From the NCBI GenBank assembly GCA_964448675.1, contig CAYUZU010000025.1, forward strand, positions 14,486 to 78,485: a stretch of 64,000 nucleotides of DNA, written 5' to 3'. The notes beneath the pieces were generated by a model, which saw only the letters and a program-made list of their open reading frames with translations, had not been told where the DNA came from and did no database searches. The translations under genes were made by a program, and so were the position numbers. Positions 25,814 through 38,500 of this stretch are shown piece after piece. The first letter of the stretch is position 1, and each line of letters opens with the position of its first letter. This DNA comes from CAYUZU01 sp964448675 (GTDB taxonomy: Bacteria > Planctomycetota > Phycisphaerae > UBA1845 > Fen-1342).

Positions 25814-26466
25814 TGGTCCGACTCCTCGGGCGGCAGGGTAGGCTCGGGCGCCGGCGGCTGGTCGACGGGCGCGTCCTGGCGCGCCCGCTCCAGCAACTCG
25901 CGCAGCGGCGTCGCCGGGGCGCGATAGCCGGGCGGCAGCGGCACCTTGAACTGGCGCCGCGGGCCGTAGATCACGCGGCCGTCGCTGCGGCGGTACTTGA
26001 AGCGCACCTCGATGCGATGGCCCATGAGCTCGAGTTCGTCGGGCCAAATCAGCGCGAAGCCGTAGGAGTCACCCAGCATGCTCTCGCGCAGGATGCGAAA
26101 ACCGGCGGCCGCGCGCTCGGAGAAGCGCCACTCGTGCAGCAGGACGCGATCGAAGCCGCCTTCGCGGCGCGGGACGACCAGGCTGAGCTCGACGGCGATT
26201 TCGCCAGGGACGAACGTGCCCTTGCCGGTGCGTCCCGACTGGAAGTAGGTGCGCGTCTTGATGCCGGTGATCCGGTCGTCGACGTTACGGATCCACGGGA
26301 GCTGGGGGTAGTAGTTGTAGATGGAGACGATGTCGTCGTTGCGCGGGGCATAATCGAAGCTGCCGCGGGCACCGGTCGTGTCGCAGCCGGTGGCGAGTGC
26401 GAACACGCCGAGCAGCAGCATGGTCGCGCCGCGCCAAGCCTGCAGTTGTCGTTGTTGCTTGCTCAC
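25810..26466 (-). CDS. Putative lipoprotein between gspD and mreD
   Basis: About 218 residues. The start is ambiguous: a GTG at 26466 gives a basic n-region (VSKQQRQLQAWRG), hydrophobic core LLLGVFALA and lipobox TGC, a good lipoprotein signal. The ATG at 26421 leaves too short a leader and a TTG at 26535 would overlap the secretin stop. The mature domain is beta-rich (YNYYPQLPWIRNVDDRITGI, VELSLVVPRREGGFDRV) and ends in a Pro/Glu-rich tail. No family is recognised. Its stop is fused to mreD by ATGA and it directly follows the giant secretin, so it may be the system's pilot lipoprotein (secretins commonly need one), which is inference only. Confidence 0.7.
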   Translation of the reverse strand: MSKQQRQLQAWRGATMLLLGVFALATGCDTTGARGSFDYAPRNDDIVSIYNYYPQLPWIRNVDDRITGIKTRTYFQSGRTGKGTFVPGEIAVELSLVVPRREGGFDRVLLHEWRFSERAAAGFRILRESMLGDSYGFALIWPDELELMGHRIEVRFKYRRSDGRVIYGPRRQFKVPLPPGYRAPATPLRELLERARQDAPVDQPPAPEPTLPPEESDQ

Positions 26467-26531
26467 CAGGTGTCGGATCGCGTTTTCATACCGGTTCAGG
26501 CTGGTGCCGCGGCCGCCGCGGCACGCGTTTC

Positions 26532-29500
26532 TCAACTGCCGCGGCGGTGGCGGGCGTCACTCAGCAGGCCGACGGGCACGTCGTAGGATTCGGGATCGAA
26601 GGCCGGCCCGGGCTTCGCGCGGCGCTGCGCCGGTCGCATCGGGCCATAGACCTCGTCGTCGGGGACCAGCTCTTCGGCCGTCTCGGCTTCCGGATTCGGC
26701 TCGCTGGCCGGCGCGGGTGGATAGTCGGGCTCGACGGCCGGGCCGCCGATGAGCCGCAGGTCTTCGATCAGCGGGTCCTGCACGTAATCCTCGGACAGCA
26801 GCCGCAGGCGGTCGCGCTCGGCGACGGAAATATCGCGGTAGTCGTCGACCGTGCGGATCACGTGCGGCGTGAGCACAAGCAGGAGCTCGGTGCGTCGCGA
26901 CGTGTCGTTCTGGTTACGGAACAACGTGCCCAGACCAGGGATATCACCGAGGATCGGCACCTTCTGCTCGCGGTTCTCGACGCGCGAGGTGATCAGGCCG
27001 CCCAGGACGACGGTCTCGTTGTCCTTGACCATGATGGTGGTCTCGGCGCGGCGCTGAAAGAACACCGGCGACGTGACGCCGGGGCCGACGTCGACGGTCG
27101 ACCCGGTGCGGTCGGACACTTCCTGCGAGATTTCCATGCGGACGAAGCCGTCGGGGTTAATCTGCGGGGTGACCTCGAGCACGATGCCGATGTTGGCCCG
27201 GCTGACGCTGGTGCTGATCTGGCCGGTGGACGACGTCTGCGTGCCGCTGACATACGGCACGTCGTCAGAGATGTCGATCATCGCCTCCTGGTTGTCCATG
27301 GCCGTGATCTGCGGCCGGCTGAGCACCTTGAGGTTGCCCTCGTTCTGGAGCGTGCGGAACAGGAAGTTGAAGTCGGCACCGGTGATCGTAAAGGTGAAGC
27401 CGCCCAGGCCGCTGCCCGCGGCGCCGAGGTCGGTGCCGCCGATGTAATCGAAAGTGGTCGTGTCCGTCGGCCCGGCCTTGGAGTACTGGAGATCCTGGAA
27501 GGCGAACTCGACGCCGAGATCGAGCTCGTTGTCCATGGTGACCTCGAGGATGAGCACCTGGATGACGACCTGCGGCGGGGCCTCGTCGAGGCCGGAGACG
27601 ACCTGCATGACGGTGTCCTTGAAGCGCGGGTCGACGTCGATCAGGACGCGGTTGGCCTCCTCGTTCGGGATGACGACGATTTCGCGGGCCTGCCGCACCT
27701 GGGTCGACACCTCGTCGCCGATCTCCTGCAGCCGCTGCTGCTCGGCTTCGCTGAACTCGCGCAGCGACTGGGCGATCGCGTCGGCCGTGTTGTTCTTGGG
27801 GGCATAGACGAAGGTCTCGCGGTCCTTGATGGGCACCGTGTCCAGATTGAGGATCATCTCCTCGACCAGGTCGAGGTACCCGGGCGTGCCGGCGGCGATG
27901 ACCGAGTTGGTGCGGACATCGGTGGTGAAGGCGATCTCCTGGCGGCCGCCCATGGCGTTGAGGCCGGTGACGGTCAGTTCGCGCGTCGACTCGTCGGTGC
28001 CGCCGCCGGTGCTCTGCGTCTCGCGCTCGAAGAGCTCCTGCAGCAGTTCGACCATCTGCTCGGCGTCGGCGTTGCGCAGGGCGAAGACCCGCACACGGGC
28101 CGCATCGGGCGGGGTGTCGATCGCTTCGACCAGCGACTCCATCAGCGGCATGCTCTCGGGCGGGGCCGTGACCACGAGCGAGTTCGTGCGGATGTCGGCC
28201 AGCACGGTAATGTCCTTGCGCAGGGCACGAAGCGTCTCCATGCCGAGCTCCGGGTGCTGCCGCTGGAAGAACAGCATCACGCGATTGTCGGCCTCGGCAG
28301 CGCCACCACCGCCGCCGCCAGTGCCGCCCACGCTGCCGCCCTCCATTTCGAGAATGCGGGTGAGCAGTTCGCCGGCGTCCTCGGCGTCGGCCTTCTCGAG
28401 CTTGAACATGCGGACGATGGCACCGCCCTGCGGCTCGACGCTGTCGAGGCGTTGCACGAAATGCTCGATGTCCTGGATGATGGCCGGCGGCCCGAACGCC
28501 ACCAGCGAGTTCGTCGTCTCGTCCGACGTGATCGTGACCTCGATCTCGCCCCCCTGTTGCCCGCCACTGCGCGAGAAGACACTCTCGACGGTCTGGGCGA
28601 CGTCCTCGGCCCGGGCGCGACCGAGCGGTACGACCAGCGTCATGCGCCCGATCTCGCTCGGGCGGTCGAGAATCTCGACCCAGCGCTCGATGAGGACCAT
28701 GTCCTCTTCGGCGGCGGCGATGAGCAGCGTATCGGTGATGGGGTCGGCCGACAGGTGGATCGGCGTACCCTTGAGCTTCGAATCCTGGGATTCGAGGGCC
28801 TCGTCGATCATCTCCTGCAGCAGTGACGCGACGTTGGCCGCGGAGTTCAGCCGCACCTTGGTCGCGCGGACCACGACCGTGCCGTCACCGGCCTGGTCGA
28901 GGGCGTCGATGATGCTCTCGGCCTCGTCGAGGTAATCCCGCGTGCCGGTCAGCAGCAGCGCGTTGGAGCGCGTATCGGCCAGTACGCTGAGCGTGTCGGT
29001 CATCTCGCTGTTGACCTGTTTCTCGGCGTCCTCCTTGGCGGTGAACACCTCTTCAACGATTGCCTGGAGCTTGACCGCGTCGGAGTGCTTGAGCGGCCGG
29101 CGGCGGAACGCGACCGTGCCGTATTTCTCGGCCGTGTCGAGCTGCAGCGCCAGGTCCTCGATCATGTCGTACATCTCCTCGGTCGCGAAGATGATCAGCG
29201 AGTTGGTCCGCTCGTCCGGCGCGATGACCGCACTGTCGCGGGCCTCGTTATTGTCACCGCCGCGCGCCTGGGCCTGCTGCTCGAGCAGCTCCTCGAGCTT
29301 TTCGGACATCTCGGTGGCCGAGGTGCGCTTGAGGTTGAGTACGTAGGGTCGCAGCCCCAGGTCCATGAGCGGCCGGTCGAGCTCACTGATCAGGCCGCCG
29401 GCCAGGATCACCGCATCGGTGCGGCCGACGACGATGATCGTGTTCGTGCGCGCGTCGGCCTGTACCACGATCGGATACGGCAGGCCCTTGGCCGCAACGC

Positions 29501-32500
29501 CCGGCGGCACGGGGGGCAGGACGCCCTGCGACGGGCCACTGGAATCGCCCTCGACCGGGCGATTGAGGTAGCTCTTGTTCTCGAAGACCTCCTCGATGAG
29601 GCTGGCGACCTCTTCGGCCGCCGCGTGCTTGAGCGTGAACGCCTTGACGTCGGTTTCGGCACCGATCGGCAGTGTGTCGAACACGCCGACAATCTCCTGC
29701 AGGGCCTCGTTGTTCTCCTGCGTCGAGAAGACGATCAGCGAGTTGGTGCCCTGCTCGGGGATGATCTTGATCGGCCGGTCGAGGTTCAGCGGCGGCAGTT
29801 CGCGGCCGTCCGGCAGCCGGATCTTGAGCACCTTGACGAAGGGCTCGCCGGGCTTCTCGGGATCGGCGTTGCGCGCCAGCTCCTGCTGCTCTTCGATGAG
29901 CTCGTTCAGCACTTCGGCGACCTGCTCCGCGTCGCCGTTCTTGAGCTGGATCAGGATTGCGTCGGCGACGAGGAAGCTCATGTCCTCGGCGTCCTCGGTC
30001 AGCTCGACGTCGATTTCTGTGACAATGCCCTGGACCTCTTCCACGTCCTTGGGCGTGCCGACGATCATCACGCTGTTGCTGCGGTCGATCGCACTGATCG
30101 ACACCTGCGATTCCTTCGGCACCTCGCGTTGGTCGTTAATCTGCTCGATGATCGGCTTCAGAATGGCGACCGCCTCGACTGCGCGCATGTAGCGCAGCGG
30201 CACCGTCTGGGCCGCGACCTGCGACATCGTCTGCTCGACATCGAGGGTCTCGATCAGCTCGGCGATCTGGTCCATGACCCGGGCCGACGCCGCCACGATC
30301 AGCGAATTGCTGCGCGCCTCGGCGCTGATGCTGAAGCGGTCCTGCGGGCCGGGGGTCGCGGTGCGGACATTGATCTTCTCCTGCATCGCGGTCTCGATGA
30401 TCGGCGCCAGGGCCGTCGCCTTCGCGTTTTCCAGCGTGAAGACCTGGATCACCGCCGGCGAGGCTTCCAATTCCATCATCAGCAGGATCTGCTCGATGAA
30501 TTCCACATCGCGCTCGTCGCCGGTGATGATGATCCGCTGGCTGTCGAGCGTGCGGGCGGTGACCTCGCCGCGGAGCGCACCACTGACGCCGGTGAGCGTG
30601 TCGGTCACCGAGCGCGGCTGCGCGGCCGGCTGCTGCGCCGGCGGGGCCGTGCGGCGCGCCGGCCGCGTATCGCTGCCTTCTTGACGCGGCTCGTCCGCAC
30701 CAAGCTCACGCTCGATCTCATCCCGCCGAAACGCCCGTCGCGCCCGAGGCGGCGGCTGGTTCGGGTCGTCCTCGGCGGCGGCGTTGAACGCGGCCGCGGC
30801 GATGAACGGAGTCAGCGGCGCCGTTGTCAGGCACGGCTGGAACCACGCCACCGGGCCGCCGTAGGGCTGCACCTGCTGATACGGCAGCTGGTGCGGCTCG
30901 AGCGCCCCCCGGCCGCCGCGCCCACCGCGACGCGACCCGCCGCGCCGGCTCGGCGCCCGCCGCGTGCCGCCGCGCGAGCCACCGGGCGTCTGCTCCTGCA
31001 GGTTCTGGATGGTCTCGACGGCGGCGTCGGCCGACAGCTTGCGGAACTCGATCACGCGCGTGACATAATCGTCCGGCCGTGCCTCGGCGAGTTGCTCGAC
31101 CAGGCTCTCGGCCATGCCGAACATCGTCGGTTCACCGGCCAGCAGAATCGTGTTGGAGTACTCGTCGGCGCCGACCACGATTTGTCGCGGCGGCCGGCCG
31201 TAGAGCTCGCTGAAGGTCTCTTCGCTCTCGTTGATCAGCCGCTCGATCTCGCTGGCGAGCCGGGCGGCATCCTGGCCCACCGGCACGCTGATGACCTTGG
31301 TCTGGTTCATCACGATGTTCGGGTCATCGAAGCGGTTGACCAGCTCGCGCACCTCGTCGATCTGGCGCGACGTGCCACGGACGATGAGCGCCTTGCCGTT
31401 GTCGTTGGGTACGATCTGCGGCCCGGCCTGCTCGCCGGCGCCGCGCTGCCCGCGCCGGCCGCCGCGACCACCACGGCCGCCGGAGGTCTGCAGCGCGTTG
31501 GCGTCGAGGAACTGGTAGATGAAGCCGACGATCTGCGACGGTGTGACGTTCTGCACCGGCACCGACGCGATCTGGATGCGTTCGTCCATCTGGTCTTCGT
31601 AATTGTCGATGACGCTGGTCTGGATCAGGTTGATGTCGTCGGCGCGGCCGAAGACCATCACCGAATTCGTCGCCTCGTCCGCCATCGCATGGACGTTGAT
31701 CTCGCGCGCGCCGCCGGTGGGGCCGCCACGACGCCCGCGGCGGCCACCGCCTTCGGTACCGCCGGTGGCGAAGCTGTTGATCGCCTCGGCGACGACCGTG
31801 GCATCGGCCCGCTCGAGCGGGAAGATGCGGAACTCCTTGCGCTGGTCGTCCGGCGTGGGCACGTCGACGGCACTGAGCACCTGCTCGACGAAGAGGAAGG
31901 TCTCCTCGCTGCCGACCACGGTGATGCTGTTGGTGCGCGGATCGGGCAGCGCCGTGAACGCGTCGAGATCGGCGTCCTCGTCGTTCGCCTTGGCGAGCTG
32001 CATGTATTCGGTCAGGCCGGCCTTGACGGATTCGACCACCGCCTCCGCATCGGCGTGCTGCAAGGCGAAGCGGCGCAGCTGCATCTTCTGGCTCGGTTGA
32101 TCGAGTGTCCGGACCAGCGTGAGGATCTGCTGATAGATCTCCTCCGGCGCCCGCACCAGCAGCTTCTTGGCGTTCTTGTCGCCCATGATCATGATGCGGC
32201 CGGTGTTCGTCACGCTCGGACCACCACGACCGCCGCGCCCCCGGCCGCGCCGACCGCTCGTTTGCTGGGCCCCGGTCGCGAAGATCTCACTCAGCGTCGC
32301 CGCGAGCTCTTCGGCGTCGGCGAACTGGATCGGGATCTCGCGGATGTCGCGCTCGTTGAGCTGATCGAGGCTCTCGATCTTGTCGAAAATCAGGTCGCGC
32401 TTGTCCGGCGGGCCCCATACGAGGATTGTGTTGGTCGCGGCCTCGGCCACGATGCGCACCTCGGTCGTCGACTCCGGGGCGCCGCCACGGCCGCGGCGCC

Positions 32501-35500
32501 CACCGCCGCCACCACTGCCGTACAGGGCATCGACCACCTCGGCGATGGCCGCCGCGTCGCCCCACTGGCAGATGTACATCTCCGCCTCGGCCACGGCACC
32601 TTCGATATCGAGTGATTCGATCTGCTGGCGGACCTTGTCCACGTCCTTGCTCTGGGCCGTAAAGATGATCGTGTTGACACGCGGGTCGGCCGAGACCGTC
32701 ACCGGCCCCATGGCCGCGGGCGAGCCCGCGCCCTGCCCCCGGCGACTGCCGCCAGCACCGCCAGTCGACTCGAAGATCTCGCGCAGCAGCGGGAGGACGT
32801 CGTCGACGCGCGCGTGCTGCAACGCGTAGTGATGGATGCCGACCACGTCGGGCACGTCGATCCCTTCGAGCTCGCTGACCTTGCTCTTGATCAGCCCCAT
32901 CACCTCGGGCGGGGCCGACACGAGCAGCGAATTGGTCGTCGCGTTGGGGATGATCTCGACCTGCTCAACCTTGGCACCGCCCTCGACGCCTGGCACGCTC
33001 ACCGCGGTCTGCTGGAGCATCTCCATGAGCTGCTGCTGGCTGCTGCCACGGCGCCCGCGCGACGGTGTCCGGCGGCGACTGCTGCCGCCGCGGCGCTCCT
33101 GGACCTTGGAAATGCCGAGCCAGTCCTTGATATCCTGAGCGGCCTCTTCGGCCTGGAGGTTGCGGAGCTGGATGATCTCGACCTGCACCTCGCCCGGCGG
33201 AATGTCGAGCTCGCGCAGCAACTGGCGGATCTCGGGCAGGTAAACCTCGTCACACTTGATGATGAGGTAGTTGTGGCCCGGGTCGGTGGCGATGCGCAGG
33301 TTGGGGCCGCGATCGGTGCGGCCGCGATCACGACCGCCGACCATGCGCTGGAACTGGCCCATGATGCCGCCCTGCTGCTCGCGGTCGTCACCACGGCCCT
33401 GCCCCTGCTGCTGGCGACCGCGCTGCGGCTGCTGTATCACCACCTGCCGCCGCGGCTGGACGTCGAACATGATCGACAGCACTTCGGCGGCCGCCGTCAC
33501 GTCGCCGTACTTGAACTTGAAGATGCGGATGACCTCGCCGACGGCGAGGTCTTCGGTGATCGTGTCGATCGCGTCGGTGATCTCGTCGACATCGTCGCGC
33601 GGACCTTCGATCAGCAGTGTGCCGTCCGGCTGGCGCACGATGCGCACGCGCTGCTTCTCGACCGGTGACGGGACCGACTTGCCCACGCCCTGGTCGCTGC
33701 CGCCGGCGTCGGCCGGTGGCGCAGCGTCCTTGTCCGACGACACCACGTGCATCCGGGGCACGGGCAGCGTCGGCTTCTTCGTGGGCGCGGGCTGCTTGTC
33801 GTTCGTGACGGACTCGTCCGCGGCGGCCTCATCCGCGGCGGCCTCGGCCGTGAACGACGCCAGCCGGAAGGGTGATTCGCGCTGGTCCTTGGCCCGGCGG
33901 GCGCGGGCCGCGAGAGCGTGGCCACCGCCGGCGCCGAGCACGTCCGCCTCGACGCTGTCCAGCAGGCCGCCATTCAGCGACAGGCCGGCACCGAGCGGCT
34001 TGCGCTCCTCCGCCTGCGAACGGCCCTGACCGCGGGAACGCCGCGGCTCGCGCTGCGACTCGTTCTTTTCGCGGATCTGTGGCGGCTCGGTGCCCTCGGG
34101 CCAGAGCTCTTCGACGAGCGTATCCTTCGGCACCGCCGTCGTCTGATCCTGCACGACGAAGTCGTCGCCGCGGCGAGCGCGCAGGTACTCCAGCAACGCG
34201 TCCGTGTCGCCCTTCGGATCGATCGTGCGCACCACGAGCTCCGGCTTCGCCCGGCGTTCGAACTCGCGGATGAGGCTGAGGATCTGGTCGAACTCGCCCG
34301 GGCGGCAGGTCACACGGATATACTCGCCGAACCAGTCGGCCTCGACCGTCGGCGCGCAGCGGTCGTCGCTGTCGGGCATCAGGTCGCGCACGTCCCAGGC
34401 AATGTCGCTGGCACTGCCGCGGTTGATGTCGACGAAGTGCAGCTCGTGGCCGCAGGCCAGCAGGCCCATCTCCTCGCCCTCGGGCTCGGCGTCGAGCTGG
34501 TTTACGTACTGCTCGACCAGCCGCATCTTGCGGCGGTTGGCGGTGACGAAGAGCCGGCCCGAATACTCGTCGGTCGTGATGGTCACGTTGTCCTGCGCGT
34601 TGCGCGAGGAGGGGAAGATGGTGCGCAGCGTGTCGACGACGGCGTCGGACGATGCGTAGCGCAACTGGAAGATCTGGAGTTCGGGCACGCCCATGCCCTT
34701 GTCCTGCAGTTCGCTCAGCCAGCTCTCGACCTCGGCGACGTCCTTGGGCAGGCCGCCGAGCAGGATCGAATTGCTGCTGGTGTCGGCGACGATCCGGACG
34801 CGCGGGCCGCCGGTGCCGCGCCGACCCCGGCCGCTCGAGCCGCTCACCTCGCTGAGCGAGCGGGCGATTTCCTGGGCGTTGCCGGTCTCGATCGGGATAA
34901 TGTGGACGATCTCGCCGGTGTCGACCTGTTCGTCGACCATCTCGACCAGCTGCGTGGCGAGCTCCTGGTATTCCTCCGGCGCGTAGACGAACAGACGGTT
35001 GCTGCTCGGGTCGGCCGTGACGGTGGTCTGGATGATCGAGCTGCGGCGGCCTTCGCGCTCCTGCACCTTGGCCTTGAGCATCGCGTCGAGGTTGCTGGCA
35101 ATCTGGTCGGCCCGCGCGTTGCGCAGCACGTACGATCTGATCAGGCTCTGCTGCGTGACCTTGCCCTCCAGCTCGGACACGAGAGCGTCGATCATCGGCA
35201 TGACCTCGGGCGGCGCCAGCACGACCAGTGTGTTGGTGGTCGGCTCGGCATAGGCGCCGGGCTTGAGCTGGCCGGGGCGCGTGTTGCGCGACAGGTCGCG
35301 CAGGAACATCTGCACCGCGGCCATGACCTGCGTCGCGTTGAGCACCTTGAGGTCGTAGGTCTTGACGGTCACGCCGCTGGGATCGGGCTGGTCCAGCTCA
35401 TCGATCAGCGTGCTGATCTCGGCAAGGTCCTTCTTGGGGGCGGCGACGACCAGGACGCCATTGACGACCGACGCCTTGGCCTGCGACGCCTGGTTGGTGC

Positions 35501-38500
35501 CGCGGCGACCGCTGCGCCCGCCGAACCACTGGTTGACGAGATTGGCGACCTCGTTGGGGTTGGCGTACTCGAGGTCGATCACCTGCGGCTCGTTGCCCTG
35601 CACGAGCGACTTCTCGTCGATCATGATGGCCTGCTGCTTGATCTGCTCGAAGTCCTCGTCCTCGGCCGTCACCATCAGCGAGTTCGTGATCGGCTCCGGC
35701 TGGATCCGCACCTCGATCTGCGAGAAGTCGTTGCGGCTGCGGCGGCGGTTGCGCTCCTCGAACATCGCCCGCAGCGACTGCGCGACGGAGTTCGCGTCGG
35801 CGTGCGCCAGCTCGATCATGCGGATCTCGCCCTGGTTGATCGTCGGCTCGACGTCGAGGAAGTTGATCACCTCCTCCAGGTCAGGCACGATCTTCTCGGG
35901 CACGTAGCAGATCAGCCGGTTGGTGCGCGTGTCGGGCGTGATCGACAGGTTGTGCATGTAGCGGCTGCTGCGCTGCCCTTCCTTGGCGAGCTTGTTCGCA
36001 AGCATGTCCTGGATGGTGCGGGCGTACTGCCCGGCGTCGAGATGCTCGAGCTCGACGAACTTGGTAACGGTCGTTTCCTTCTCGACCAGGCCCTTGAACT
36101 TCTCGATGAAGGTCTCGATCTCGGTGAATTGCTCGGTGCGTGCGGTGACGATCAGCGTGTCGGCCTCTTCATAGGCGGTGATGTTCACGCGGCGCTCGCG
36201 CTGCTCGATCGTCTGGTTCATGGCGCGCGTCACTTCGCGGGCCAGGCTGCGGATGTCGCGACCGATGCCCGGAAGCTCGTAGATGCGCACCTCGACCTTG
36301 TCGACGTCGCTGTCGTCCAGCCGTTGGACCAGGTCCTTGATCTCCGCCATCTTGTCCTCGGGCGCCTGCACCACCAGGTAGCGCCCGCCGACCACGTCGA
36401 AGCTGTACTCCTGGCCGAGCTTGCGGCGTCGTCCCCAACCGCCACCGCCGTACTGGGCATTGAGGATGTTGCGGATCTCCCAGGGGTTGGCATTGAGGAT
36501 GTCGAGAATCTCGAGCTTGCCCTGCTTGGCAACGGCCTGCTCGTCGAGGTCCGTGGCCCACTTCTCGATCTGGGCGAAGTCCTCGTCGTTGCCGCCGACG
36601 ATCAGCGAGTTGGTCAGCGGATCAACGCTCACCTGGAGCGACTTGGCCCGGATCTTCTCGCTGAAGATGTTCCGCAGGATGTTGTTCACCGTGCTCGCAT
36701 CGGCATTGTCGAGCGTGATGGTGCGCAACTGGTCCTCGCCGATCGGCGGCTTGTCCAGCTCGGCCACCAGGTTCTTGGCCACGTCGATCGCGAACTTGGG
36801 GGCGGTGATCCAGAGGCGGTTCAGCCGCGTGTCGGCAGTGATCTGCACCTCCTGCGCCGCGCGCCGCCCGTACTGCTTCGACAGCATCGGCGGCAGCATC
36901 TGCTGCAACTGCCCGCGCACGTAGTTGGCATCGGCCTCGGTAATGTCGATGAAGACCGGCTCCGGTTCGAACTCCTCCGCGTCCCGTTCGTAATCCTGGA
37001 TGATCTCCTGGATTCGCCCAAACATGTCCTGCGGCGCACTGACGATCAGCGTCTGCGTGAGTTCGTCCGCCTCGAACGAAGCCGAGCGCCGGTCCGGCCG
37101 CTGCCGGGCCTCCTCGCGGAAGGTACGATCCAGCGCGCGGGCCAGCGAGCGCACGTCGAGCCCCGGCAGTTCGAACTTCTGGGTCTGCACCGTCGGCTCG
37201 AACCCCGACTCGATGTCGGCGTCATACTCGCTCAGCAGCGTCTTGCCGTGCTCCACCGCGACCTGCGGGCCGTTGATGATCACCCGGTTGGTGCTGGTCT
37301 GGTACGTCACCTTGACCTGCGACGCCGCCCCGCGGCCGTACTGCTTCTGGATGTAGGTGATGAGCTGGTCGCGCAGCCAGTTCGAGGCCTCGTTGGCCGG
37401 GGCCCGCTCGAGCTGCACGAACTCGACCGTCGACACCAGCCCCTTCTGCGCCTCGGCCAGCTCCTTGATCAGCGACAAGGCCTCTTCCAGCGCATCCTTG
37501 TTGGCCGTCACGACGATCGTCTCGCTCGAGGCGTCCGCATCGAAGATCGCCGTCACGTTCTTCTTCTGCCGGAACGACGTTTGCAGTTTGCGCGCAATCT
37601 GGCCAACGTCGGCCCCGGGCAGCGTGATCGTCTTGATCACGATCTCCTGCCCCTTGGGGTCGTCCAGCTGTGCAATGAACGAATCGATTTCCTTGAGCTT
37701 GTCGGCCGGGGCCTCGACGATCACTTGCGGCCCCGATGCGACCGCCTTGATCTGCTGCCCCACCGACTGGCCGCGGCGCCGCCCGCCGCCGCCGCCAAAC
37801 ATCTGCTGCACCGCCTGGGCCACCTCGCGCGGCTGGGCGTAGCGCAGCGTGTAGAACTTCTGCTCCGGCTCCTGGGCGGCCACCTTCTCGTCCATCTGCT
37901 GGGCGAAGCCCATGATCTCTTCCAGGTCGCTCTTATTCGCCTGGACGATCAGGGAGTTGGTCACCGGCTCGGCCTGGATTTGCGGCCCGGTCGCGCCGCG
38001 GCCACGCCGTCCCCGCCGCGACTGCCCAAAGAGCTGCTGGAGCTGCTGGGCCACGTCGGTCGCGCTGGCATACGTCAGGGGCAGGATCTCGACCTTGTCC
38101 TCGGTCCGCTCGACATCGAGCGACTCGATCAACGCACCGATCTCCTCCAGCGCCGGCTGGATCGCATACACATAGACCGTCTCGCCCTCGGGCTGGATCG
38201 CCACCGGCGAACGCCCATAGATCGGGTGCTGGTACGAACGATAGAACGAGCTCAGCGTCGACGCGATGCTCTCGGCGTTGCCGTTCTGGATGGCGAATGT
38301 CTCGAGCTTCGGCGTGTTGGTGGTCGCGCGCGAATCCCAGAGTTGAATCGTCCCCTCGATCTTGGCCCAGTCCTCGTCCGTGCAGATCACGATCAGGATG
38401 CCGGCGTCGTCCAGCGGGATCAGTTGATACGTCTCGCTCGAAGTCACCGACGGCTGCATCGGGCCGGCACGCCGCCGGTTGAACCGCCCGCGCCGCGAGA

